Shown here: positions 13,401 to 18,155 of the stretch, one piece after another
Layout of the letters: the number at the start of each line of letters is the position of its first letter
Numbering within the stretch: the stretch's first letter is position 1
Assembly (NCBI RefSeq): GCF_018917935.1
Contig: NZ_JAHLPN010000015.1
Location: forward strand, 1-64,000
Reading direction: 5' to 3'
Origin: Kineothrix sp. MSJ-39
Lineage (GTDB): Bacteria > Bacillota > Clostridia > Lachnospirales > Lachnospiraceae
Length of the DNA stretch: 64,000 bases
Position numbers and translations under genes: made by a program
The notes under the pieces: model-generated
The model's input: only the letters and a program-made list of their open reading frames with translations
Told to the model about the DNA's origin: nothing
Databases searched by the model: none

Positions 13401-14376
13401 CATTTGCAGCCAGAGTGCTCACATACGCATTACTGAAAGATCCCTCGAAATAATTCCAGTCCGGTGCACTATGGCGGACAGGAGTAAACTCATAAACAGA
13501 GCCATTCGTATCTGCCAGAAAGTAATATTTTCCCTGAAAGCATTGTATCTTGTAATCGTTACTATAAATATGCGAGTTTGCAATTACCTTTTTTTCCCAT
13601 GTAATAGCGTCCTCTGAATAATAGATTCCATGATACCAGCACAGGAATATATCCCCTGTCCATGTCATATCTGCCATTCTGTCAAAATCATATCCCTGTT
13701 CTTTCAACTCTGTTTCATACAGGGTATTTCCTTCCATATCACAGGTCAGCACAGCTCCCGTCCTGCCATTCAACATATACAGCTTATGATCTCTATATAG
13801 CATTTTTTTACAGAATCTTACATCCAGCTGATCATTTATCTTTGTAAACTGCATACCACTACTATCACTTTTCCAAAGTGTGGATGGATCATCCTGTCCC
13901 CCCTCTCCCGATCCATAATTAATAAAAGATCCTGTTACAATATATACTCCCTCCGCAGTCTCTTCTATTTGATATATCCGTTCATCCGTAATTTCAATCT
14001 TATTCCATGATATCCCATCCGCGCTGCATAGCAGGAACCCGTTTTTCCCATACAAATAAAAATTTTCTCCCTCAAATGTCAGCTTCAGATCGTATATATC
14101 ATAACGTACATCCTCACCCGATAAATCAATAGATGCACTATGCTCCCAGTTTCTTCCATCTGCAGATATATAACAGTCCCCATCATCATTCATCAGCAAA
14201 AACATATTCTTGCCATATGCCAGTGCCTGTGCCCTACCTGTATTTGTATTTATAACCTCCCAGTCATATGTAAGCTTTGCCCATGCTTTTTCTCCCGGAA
14301 ATGGAATTCCGGTTATAAGTAATATGACAATAAGTTGCATTGCAAGAAATTGTTTTATTTTCCGTCTGAAATTCAT
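1426..14376 (-). CDS. Giant secreted FN3/PKD/YD-repeat Rhs polymorphic toxin
   Basis: This 4316-residue protein has a Sec signal peptide (1-33, cleavage after A-W-A). Next come BNR-like 'S-A-D-G-x-x-W' propeller repeats (~40-330), a beta-helix-like stretch (~370-550), a long fibronectin type III array (~555-2235), a PKD domain (~2239-2327) and a carboxypeptidase-regulatory-like domain (~2330-2402). An Rhs shell follows: a D-P-V-N-V-A-T-G-x-F-T entry motif (~2772), many YD repeats (~2950-3890), and the core ending in D-P-F-G-L (~4080). After this come a Lys/Ala/Glu-rich linker (~4139-4229) and a short tip (~4259-4316) with D-I-D-F-N-H and H-E-F-P-H-I-H-M-W-D-W. This is the plan of a WapA/Rhs-type toxin: the shell encloses the tip, which is the effector. 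The tip activity is unproven; its His/Asp motif fits a metal-dependent nuclease fold. The start codon overlaps the stop of the upstream membrane gene (ATGA). No frameshift was seen. Confidence 0.9.
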   Translation of the reverse strand: MNFRRKIKQFLAMQLIVILLITGIPFPGEKAWAKLTYDWEVINTNTGRAQALAYGKNMFLLMNDDGDCYISADGRNWEHSASIDLSGEDVRYDIYDLKLTFEGENFYLYGKNGFLLCSADGISWNKIEITDERIYQIEETAEGVYIVTGSFINYGSGEGGQDDPSTLWKSDSSGMQFTKINDQLDVRFCKKMLYRDHKLYMLNGRTGAVLTCDMEGNTLYETELKEQGYDFDRMADMTWTGDIFLCWYHGIYYSEDAITWEKKVIANSHIYSNDYKIQCFQGKYYFLADTNGSVYEFTPVRHSAPDWNYFEGSFSNAYVSTLAANDSCMIAAGENVILRRMAENKNNTKDWEESEKPTVSGATVSGDQIGSIVYEGNTLRLTEDVVLTEDFSLNGKKLILDGHAMIIRGKLNCRNTVIDTGSGSLTVEGDLYVQDDTTMTGNLSVSGNFSIEDGSFSCLHCKAEIQGNFTAEGEKYNYGLIMQCEDDSFTVYGEFTYAVKYSGEKSDGILNLYGRSYLKSGFRSVGKHIVRLCGNDSVIAELGTDCSIANLQDDMIDIEPPSIVEGLTVNRITGKSFRIVWKEASDNKGVTAYRIYRNGSLLQETKYCYADISDEEAQETAVYTVTAVDAAGLESTGQSDPVETKAEIPAFTFIEPGEGTIAGKRIDAGVTVKKQPGIECGSVNIYYIHPDTGKRKNVYAGRISDWKEYRTRRQLYKKEGIAIDLSDIETDQDLIIYFAVTDEDDCTTTEKRTIHLDRTAPEKPVITAEEGEKSVCLNWNKSEEENISYELYRKAEDEKEYHYLKYLTATGYIDGTVEDNKTYSYGIIARDRFGNESEMAVTKYIYIHPDTEAPVVTGFYISDRVNEMCAVNVRATDNRAVKQFILEGWNTDTGKCEFSVQHTTIYTKQNEFNYADIDIDTTKYADHTYLIKVYAIDEAGNKSEAAQAMTTFDNTPPAVPENLRADVTCTSITLRWDGQAEEDLNRYIVQEMRENGQFVTVENIYNKKTEVTFSNLKPQQKKTYRIYAEDKLWNTSDYSEVFTTETVADTERPTKVEAFTGENTASAIRLRWSKSSDNVSVSGYRIYRDGELLAITRYTSYIDRTADRDKAYVYEIAAYDTSDNEAEKSIPVVSNLVQPMILNVVPGNGTTIGEKNTKIAVTVSGNMLAGMQSVICSYYDQKTDKWNYIGSQNVYACKNTGETISISWNTENLTEDKNIPVRVTLCDQDNNAVQRELTLHLDRTPPALPELTGSEKDAKITLAWNKSADEDCAVYHVYRKAVSGNDRKEAYHKVGSIKSNGKESYQFIDTSVLQQSTYVYYIRVEDTFGNAAQTEPIEIYVATDLTPPTPPTDVWVHTKTGSSITLAFSGAKDNVGVAGYLVYRDGKKIAETDKPQYTDYGKDLEKGLQEYVLYRYTVKAFDLAGNESEESQVREAFVKMPQITELEPADQTSVAGEETTLRAVFENAGNSYGNYVDFYWTEVTEENWQKINTEPVQQEYYAGNYLQAAMTWKLPEFAGTGNKEIRIKAVLTDRDGNQAEEEVICTIDRTIPNPPKQVEAQLKEDVILLTWDFSDSADIAGYIVYRSTDAGDYDALETIEDPMCRTYMDRTVTAGHRYQYQMSAIDAYGRKSKPGDCTQALQVTEDTIAPKMTALSPDPGRVNGKLQISAEGYDNRKIDCFVFYIRKDSENPWTELAKVQAEENKATCLLDTTDYPDGQYYVKAEAQDCAGNVSQNLFQRRYEIDNTGIAKIKMAKCDTLASVIRLRWEDVTETDFAYFLVERKTEKDGSIFWEKEAEITDSLGYDCKNLQPQTEYTFRVVGYDDLGNRGEESDEITLTTVQDTVSPVIKRIGPVKGSYGKQIRLEIQAEDNAALDKAVFSYTTDGQEYTVLAEVRADEMESRKCFSYLWDTKKMQEGEIGVRFEVYDAAGYHNALTEEEKQVEIVYTIDHTPPQQVKKVRVTDTDGCIGLTWEESGETDIQAYRVYKKNGSSWSRIREAAVLNAYDTDVKPGNSYTYKVSAVDQAGNEGVCSEEITAVAEQDKEQPVVYGIGPADTEILGIDPVITVLAADNAGLSQIQLSYREADSEKDWIVFAELPASGRQQYKTAAMQTEELSENIIYEIKAIAIDEAGNYSEAFTKNYTFDLTPPQKPKLTTKPGSFRIDLQYGTADTGTELYEIYRKEYGEKEFACVKSTTEGSYEDTTAKPGKVYYYKVRSYDENGNYNESSTEYNHASSIDTIAPVAVLPQNMTGLTGVASHLDGTGSTDNVRIKSYTWDFGDESAKQTGSKPVHTYKKAGTYTVTLTVADQAGNKNSTYGTIEVKDAEQNGQLQLSVMGSDGSPLACADLYISADGSEQGALHAKTDQNGVAELVLEPGTYELSAFTEGYLPKQEQITISKGEILQKKICLPSGEVVTGNLTFHRMTLEEIIEAGVDLSDPENLHTYTFSVTLGYEERPIPVVFSGMSAGTLKKGSSAGGGGFRTYTAEGNGGSIQIICKEPEKENEDPKPQALIYVNTQQTVSWLKDMYNVQLAVINQADSGFTLSQSSATLSLPEGLSLAATKSGQTMTKEFGDIEGQECALASWIVKGDKNGSYEIRADFSASMEPFHVPIHREFVAKQDVTVSAGEGLYMIVQPDSAVFYDEESYIYFSLQNRSDHDFYNVKTTFGSAEEGAQQYVIAEGTESTAVPRVREQDILDVGILRPGQSVTGMLQLGIAPSDEKHYLELVETKAEILKGENLGVTFIIAPIQNMSANHKMYVNEDGSIYYGDPVNVATGAFTQEIHAFTNSAGDSLLDLSYDSLKVDEIGEAGRGFRHSYEYYISEKQGKIVLHTQDPKEEFFERASYMAAEELESNMAVQEEESQPEALIRLPNHAYPGKYISEADPHVQIVKDKDGSYLLTDSEENKWYFDKEGVLYKREDTNGQEISYERTEEALTIHNRTTDETVTLSYDTNGRLVNAGDSYGRSVSFAYDETDCLTGYRNEEGNLTTYTYDEKGHMLTVISSLGTVLVENSYDEAGRVIRQKEAGDDRYAELTYTEPTSRVGRTEIQKRDGAARIYYYDLFELILSETDEDGAETSYVYEKGRLVKKIEPDGKSTAYTYDADGNLTKQETATGQQTQISYDTDGNPVNIASGEGTAGTYRYDEKGRISEYISALSEVRHYTYNPDGTLRSMETEGLGTESYTYDTYGNRTSVTDRLGNCTKYAYDQYGNLIKTTDALGNTSACVYDQMGRVLSQTDARGIRTEYTYDAEGRLLTEKTNDREIHYKYDAAGRLIQKTDAAGIITTYAYDTEGNVTETDRAGQKELSSYDAAGQLLSVSDAVSANTVYTYDKNGYVTSITENGLTTFYTNDTYGKMLKKQNPDGTVLQYTYTNDGLLSTVTDQDGNTESYVYDKAGNLTEQTDALGNRITYAYDIHGRLIRQTDARGNSESYAYDAVGNCIKRTDAMGTVTEMTYDMTGRMTEQSVLTKAGKITNHYTYDAAGNILTTTDAEGSRTVYRYDDYGDCISKTDCMGNVTEYTYDALNRLTGTSDAAGKEAYTYDAQDNLIRHRTACGSGRETEYLYTYTQDGMLKESKDPLQGISSIAYNRNRQIASVTDPLGNETAYQYDGAGRISRVRTAADTQTEYTYNAQGLLASEKTADAKTDYTYDALGRILTKVDALGRITYTYDANSNITKVTEQQNGRTTTIKRSFDALNRVTSVTDANGKTVSYSYDELGNRISLTYPGGEIVRYSYDKCGDLLTVTEPDGSVNTYTYDKKGRCTGLKRADGTEESYSYDKADRLSAQTDKNADGTIRSSYTYTYDGAGNIIKIDGTADTADTDHAVMTYDKDNRLATYNGEKVTYDERGNMLHGPLNGEMGDYTYDCRNRLIETKAADGTVTAYTYDAENTRLTEETANIRHTFVTDKETTYSQLLTETISEKHLLTYKETATITYTYGNGLISDSKKETKGSDTEKRYYHYNHIGSTTAITDADGDLVYRIAYGTYGELTGIYDADGDPVGDKTAVIRSENLRFLYNGRYGVETGANGLYYMRARYYNPQIKRFINRDIIDGSITDSQSLNKYSYVQGNPVNLIDPFGLCAQDYFSRAGHELLDWLGFIFDPADVINFLWYTAEGNTAMAAATAVAIVPAAGSFIAKGTKQAIKAGKKAAQKATEKAAKNATEKAAKKAAKKKLAKEAGKEAAEKGAEKAAKEAAEKATEKTAKETAEKTAKEATEKGIKSSTKSSIDNAINNGQPLNNHRIVSDSEASSLPATSEVPNSSADLLNPDGSVKQRRYYGEDGRAQMDIDFNHTDDGTHEFPHIHMWDWTLKPPRQ
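2022..2585. repeat. Rhs core direct repeat, copy B (inside giant rhs gene)
   Basis: This is the partner of 121-684. The left border coincides with the codons for A-E-G-N-T, where the specific linker and tip of the giant protein begin. The right border lies just before the core-encoding stretch. Confidence 0.85.
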
Positions 14377-15569
14377 TTATTTATCTCCCCTCTTTTGTAT
14401 CTGAAACACGCGTATAGCAATTCCAAAGTCACAAATATAGTTGCCATCTGTGCTCTGTATGTAAAAAAATAATGAATACTACTATGGTTACTGAGCAGAG
14501 TGAAACGCATGATCGGCAATATTGCTGCAAGCAATATTGCATATAATGTTTTCTTCTCTTTTGGAAAGCATTTTTTATAACAGACTGCCGATACAAACAG
14601 AAAAAAGCAGGGCATACCGCATCTGTTATTTTCAAGTGCCTGTAAAATGTTTCCATTCATATAAGTACAAACTCTTCCTGTTATATCACTGAGCATCTCT
14701 TTTCCTGCTGTAAAAGCAAACAGGCTCCATTTCAGGATAAACATTCCCGCATAAGAAATAGTCCACAAAGCGATTGCCCGGCAGGTGAACTTCCATTTGT
14801 TCCGGATCAGAAGCTTCGGATGCTCCTGACAAAGCACACAAAGAAGCGGAACTGTGAGCGTCAATGTTTCTGCTGTTAAAAAATCAAAAAAACATGTCAT
14901 TACACCGCTGCATATGTACAGCAGATATAAATATCCCATATTTTTTCTGCTCAATCCGACAGACAACATACTAAATAAAAGCATAAGCAAAAAACACCAT
15001 ACATATTCCAGACATAATCCTGCATAAAATCCCCCGGCCGCAGAAAAAGAAAACAGCAGAAAAATTGCTAATTTATATTCCTTTTGAACAATAAAGCTAA
15101 TCGCACATAATACCAATGTTAAAAAAAGCAAAAATGTATAAATGGTATAAATGGAAGGAATTGATACAAAGCATAAAAGCAGTCGCAAAAAAATAATACT
15201 GCCATGCCAGTATCTCCCATACATCTGATTTGGTGATACTCCATGAAATACTGCCTCCATCAGTTCAATGTCTGTACTCAGATTTTCATCAGCATAAAAT
15301 TGATTGCAGATAACAGCTTTTAAAGGCTCATTCCGATCCATTTCGTAAGTCAGATTGACAAGAATACAATCCGCATAATAATCAAGTGTTGTATAAGGAA
15401 TTCCGGATAATGCCTCCGGGAACAAATATCTATCATAATAAAAATATGCAGCTTCTTCACATTTTTTCTGTATCTTCTGCCGTGGGATCAGAAACAACAC
15501 CAGAAGCTGACAGCATACGCACAGAAAAGCCGTAACCACAAAAATTCCGATCATATATCTTTTTTTCAT
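14373..15569 (-). CDS. Polytopic membrane protein coupled to giant Rhs
   Basis: The protein has about 398 residues if it starts at the second Met (GGAG seven bases upstream, better than the Met at 15590). It has an N-terminal membrane anchor, an extracytoplasmic segment of roughly 100 residues (Y-Y-D-R-Y..., D-x-E-L-M-E-A-V-F), and then about eight further hydrophobic helices. The topology resembles GT-C glycosyltransferase or O-antigen-polymerase-like proteins, but no family motif is clear. Its stop overlaps the start of the giant rhs gene by four bases (ATGA), so the two are translationally coupled. A role in export, surface display or modification of the Rhs protein is inference from this coupling. 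Confidence 0.75.
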   Translation of the reverse strand: MKKRYMIGIFVVTAFLCVCCQLLVLFLIPRQKIQKKCEEAAYFYYDRYLFPEALSGIPYTTLDYYADCILVNLTYEMDRNEPLKAVICNQFYADENLSTDIELMEAVFHGVSPNQMYGRYWHGSIIFLRLLLCFVSIPSIYTIYTFLLFLTLVLCAISFIVQKEYKLAIFLLFSFSAAGGFYAGLCLEYVWCFLLMLLFSMLSVGLSRKNMGYLYLLYICSGVMTCFFDFLTAETLTLTVPLLCVLCQEHPKLLIRNKWKFTCRAIALWTISYAGMFILKWSLFAFTAGKEMLSDITGRVCTYMNGNILQALENNRCGMPCFFLFVSAVCYKKCFPKEKKTLYAILLAAILPIMRFTLLSNHSSIHYFFTYRAQMATIFVTLELLYACFRYKRGEINK

Positions 15570-15625
15570 GCATTTTCTCCATCTGTCCATGCAAGCATAT
15601 CATCCATTCTCCTCATCACCATGAC

Positions 15626-15679
15626 AAAAACAGGTATAGCAGGAAAACTTACAAAATAAGTTTTCTGTTTACCTGTTTT
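15626..15679 (-). terminator. Long hairpin between peptide gene and Rhs operon
   Basis: A left arm at ~15627-15650 pairs with 15657-15679 with small bulges. On the minus strand it ends in a short T run. It sits about 25 bases after the 16-codon peptide gene and about 57 bases before the membrane-protein start, so it would need read-through or antitermination for peptide-promoter transcripts to reach rhs. Confidence 0.7.
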
Positions 15680-15703
15680 CAGCATTCGTATTTCTGGTCG
15701 GCA

Positions 15704-15754
15704 TTAACCGATCAGCTTGAACAGCCACCAAAGAATCGAGCAATCCAATAACAT
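15704..15754 (-). CDS. 16-residue WW peptide, candidate signal or leader peptide
   Basis: A tiny frame encodes M-L-L-D-C-S-I-L-W-W-L-F-K-L-I-G. It begins with ATG, preceded by a strong GGGGGGTGG ribosome site four bases upstream, with an in-frame TAA further upstream, so it cannot be extended. It lies between an AgrC-like kinase gene and a terminator-like hairpin before the Rhs operon. It has one Cys and a Trp-Trp pair. Options are a short hydrophobic pheromone sensed by the adjacent kinase, a leader peptide for attenuation, or a membrane-active peptide. It is not a normal AgrD: no agrB is nearby, the peptide is far too short, and there is no charged tail. Confidence 0.6.
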   Translation of the reverse strand: MLLDCSILWWLFKLIG

Positions 15755-15779
15755 ATGTCCACCCCCCTTTACGTAAAAT

Positions 15780-15809
15780 AAGCAGGTCAGCACAATGCTT
15801 AACCTGCTT
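15780..15809 (-). terminator. Hairpin after kinase gene
   Basis: The arms 15780-15787 and 15802-15809 pair perfectly, with an extra AG/CT pair inside. On the minus strand it is followed by TATTTTA. It probably ends the two-component transcript. The putative peptide promoter overlaps its upstream base. Confidence 0.6.
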
Positions 15810-15811
15810 TT

Positions 15812-15874
15812 ATTTTATCTTGTTCGTTTTTTGATTGCGATGCCGTTCAGCCCGGAATTGCTACCGTTCAGCCC
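15812..15874 (-). promoter_or_regulatory. Candidate LytTR-type direct repeats and -10 box
   Basis: The 11-mer CCGTTCAGCCC occurs at 15843-15853 and again at 15864-15874, exactly 21 bp apart. On the plus strand, ACCGTTCAG and GCCGTTCAG fit the loose LytTR (AgrA/ComE) box, whose copies are also about 21 bp apart. A TAAAAT at 15812-15817 (minus) could be the -10 for the peptide gene. The distal copy overlaps the kinase stop codon. Caveat: the boxes point away from that promoter, so orientation is not the textbook one. Confidence 0.5.
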
Positions 15875-17157
15875 AAAACAGTCGTTTCACAGTTCGTTTC
15901 CGGTATGATGATCTCTGTGATGAACCTGTTTCCTTCCACTCTGGCTTCATAAACACCACCATTCTGCTCTATACTCATTTTGGCATTTTCAATACCAAAT
16001 CCATGATCTCCTTCTGTCTTTGAAGAAATAAAGACGCCTTTTTCTTTTACTGGTTTTTGTTCAAAGTAATTTTGAATAACAACATATAATGCATCATTCA
16101 AATATTTCACCTGTACCGTTACCTCTTTCTGCTTCGTTTTCTCCGCTGCTTCAAAAGCATTGCAAAGCAGGTTGTAAAATATTGTGCAAATATCATAATT
16201 TGACAGTGTAAATGGGCTCTGCAATTTTCCCTGCCATTCACAATGTACCTCTTTATACTTGCATGACAGATCATTTAAAATTGCCGACACCATTTCATTT
16301 CCTGTATTGACATCAAATCCTGTACGCTCCAGAGAATGACTTATTTTTTCAAGATATTCCTGCAGTTCCCCATATTGTCCCTGTTCTCCCAATATTGTCA
16401 TACAATACAGATGATTTTTGATATCATGGCGGAACGCCCGTATTTCCTTATTCTTTTCCAGAAGCAATGTATAATAATTTGCCTGCGCGTCCAGTATTTT
16501 TCTGTTCATATCCTGTTCCCGCTTCAAATATTCATTTTCACCTGTTTTATGAAACAGCAGCCCGCCAATGATCAGAAAAATAACGCCGCTACAAATGAGC
16601 CCTCCCAGCCAGAGGTTATGATAAATCGCCTTATATTCATTCATCATTGACAATTGTGCACATGTCAGATAAATGAGAGATGCCACACCACCCAGTATAT
16701 ACAGTGATGCATATGCAGACGTCGGCAAATGTATCTCCTCCCGGTTTTTCTTTCGCAGCACACCATATATGACTAACAAACCGATCAGCGTTACACTGTT
16801 TATTGCGGTATACAAGAGAATATTTCCTTGTATCTGCTCCATTGTGAGTCCCAGACAGCGGATAAATACCAGTGAATTTAAAATGTCCAACATACTCACA
16901 ACAATATAAGTAACCGGAATCATCCAGATCTTTCTATATTCTGCCGCATTCAGGCATAACGTGAAGACTGTCAAAATGACAAAAAGCACAGACCGATTCA
17001 TATTTTTCAGAAGAACAGTCAGTGTCGTAAGCAGCAGCACAGTCGCCAGATAAAAGAAAAATACTTTTCTCTTCTGCTTTATTTTAAAAATTTCGGCTGA
17101 TGCTATATATGTTTTCAGGAACTCTACCGTAAACAGCAATACATTTGAAATGATCAT
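15868..17157 (-). CDS. AgrC-like GHKL sensor histidine kinase
   Basis: This 429-residue protein has about six hydrophobic segments in residues 1-205. A linker follows, then the HPK10-type phosphoacceptor region R-A-F-R-H-D-I-K-N-H-L (His near 244). A GHKL ATPase domain contains the N box N-L-L-C-N-A-F-E-A-A-E and the G box H-G-F-G-I-E-N-A-K. This is the architecture of AgrC and BlpH-type kinases that sense peptides at the membrane. The gene starts 15 bases after the response regulator stop, with GAGG upstream of its ATG, so the two are one operon. The natural ligand is unknown; the 16-residue peptide gene just downstream is the local candidate. Confidence 0.9.
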   Translation of the reverse strand: MIISNVLLFTVEFLKTYIASAEIFKIKQKRKVFFFYLATVLLLTTLTVLLKNMNRSVLFVILTVFTLCLNAAEYRKIWMIPVTYIVVSMLDILNSLVFIRCLGLTMEQIQGNILLYTAINSVTLIGLLVIYGVLRKKNREEIHLPTSAYASLYILGGVASLIYLTCAQLSMMNEYKAIYHNLWLGGLICSGVIFLIIGGLLFHKTGENEYLKREQDMNRKILDAQANYYTLLLEKNKEIRAFRHDIKNHLYCMTILGEQGQYGELQEYLEKISHSLERTGFDVNTGNEMVSAILNDLSCKYKEVHCEWQGKLQSPFTLSNYDICTIFYNLLCNAFEAAEKTKQKEVTVQVKYLNDALYVVIQNYFEQKPVKEKGVFISSKTEGDHGFGIENAKMSIEQNGGVYEARVEGNRFITEIIIPETNCETTVLG

Positions 17158-17172
17158 CCCTTTTTCCTCTTT

Positions 17173-17868
17173 CTATAAATAGATTGCATGTTTCTTTATA
17201 TACTCCATAAATGCTTTCCTTACCTCCTGCTGTCTTCGGCGAGATAAGGGAATGCGCGGCTGCAGTTCCTGCAGCACAACCTCCTGATTGCCTACATAGC
17301 GGATCGCACGCAGTGCTACCACATAGGATTTATGCGTCTGGGTAAATTCAGCCGGATCGAGCGTTTCATAAATCTCCCGCATGGACGATCTGACTACCAG
17401 CTCTCCTGTCTTTGTCACGATATACGTTTCATTATGTACGGCCTCCAGATACAGAATATCCCGGATCCTGATCCGAAATACCTTTTCTCCGGTCAGCACC
17501 AGATACTGCTGCTGAAGCTCCTCCTCTGCCGCACAAAGTGCTTCTTCAAGCTGATCTTCCCGGACCGGCTTTTGTAAATACCGAAATGCCCTGACCTTAA
17601 AAGCATCCTGCATATAATCGGTATAGCTGGTTAAAAATATCACTTCTCCGTCATATTGCAGCTCCCTTAGCTTCGCTGCCAGCTCCATTCCGCTTGCCGG
17701 CGGCATCTCAATATCTAAAAAGACCAGATCATATTGGTTAAATGTATCTAACAGTCCCTCTCCACTGAGATACATTGTCACAATACAATCCGGTCTGTGC
17801 GCTTCTAAAAGCTTTTTCAGTTGCTCCATGATGATCTGTTCATCATCACATATGGCTATATGCAGCAT
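17173..17868 (-). CDS. LytTR-family response regulator
   Basis: The preferred ATG gives 231 residues; a GTG three codons earlier is possible. The receiver domain has the acidic pair C-D-D-E at 7-10, phospho-acceptor D52 in F-L-D-I-E-M-P, and the conserved Lys in L-Q-K-P. The C-terminal half is a LytTR DNA-binding domain (I-L-Y-L-E-A-V-H-N-E-T-Y-I; F-x-Q-T-H-K-S-Y-V-V). It is the first gene of a two-gene operon with the AgrC-like kinase. LytTR regulators bind paired 9-bp repeats, and such a pair lies at 15843-15874 in this window. Confidence 0.92.
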   Translation of the reverse strand: MLHIAICDDEQIIMEQLKKLLEAHRPDCIVTMYLSGEGLLDTFNQYDLVFLDIEMPPASGMELAAKLRELQYDGEVIFLTSYTDYMQDAFKVRAFRYLQKPVREDQLEEALCAAEEELQQQYLVLTGEKVFRIRIRDILYLEAVHNETYIVTKTGELVVRSSMREIYETLDPAEFTQTHKSYVVALRAIRYVGNQEVVLQELQPRIPLSRRRQQEVRKAFMEYIKKHAIYL

Positions 17869-17922
17869 ATCTATCACATCCTGTCCGCGTTATCATTTGA
17901 TCCTTGCAGGACATTTTGTGTA

Positions 17923-17937
17923 ATAGGAATTTCCTAT
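17923..17937. promoter_or_regulatory. Palindrome upstream of response regulator
   Basis: ATAGGAA-T-TTCCTAT is a perfect 15-base palindrome between the exporter terminator and the response-regulator start. It could be an operator; no binding protein can be named. Confidence 0.3.
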
Positions 17938-17941
17938 CGCA

Positions 17942-17986
17942 AAAAAGCAGTACAAGCAGCCTCTTAGGGCAGCTCATACTGCTTTT
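17942..17986 (-). terminator. Terminator of ABC exporter operon
   Basis: A strong hairpin: 17943-17952 pairs with 17977-17986, and an inner stem 17955-17961/17968-17974 has one mismatch. It is followed on the minus strand by a six-T run. It separates the exporter operon from the two-component operon. The rest of 17987-18155 holds only a perfect 16-base AT-rich palindrome at 18104-18119. Confidence 0.8.
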
Positions 17987-18155
17987 GTTCTATTGTCGCC
18001 CCTCGATCAATTCATTTATCTTATCCTGGCATCCGCATCAACAAATTGACTCTTATATATCCCTTATTTTATCAGTTCATAAGGAAATAGCAACATTTTT
18101 TCTATTACAAATTTGTAATCTATTACACCATAAAAGCGGCATAATCTGTATTTTT

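Noticed and set aside
1427-14376. Assembly artefact or frameshifted fusion in the giant rhs gene
   Set aside because: The domain order is coherent from signal peptide to tip, the frame is open throughout, and the start is coupled to the upstream gene.
15704-15754. AgrD-type cyclic lactone autoinducer
   Set aside because: No agrB nearby, only 16 residues, no separate leader helix and no charged tail after the Cys region. Kept only as a candidate linear peptide.
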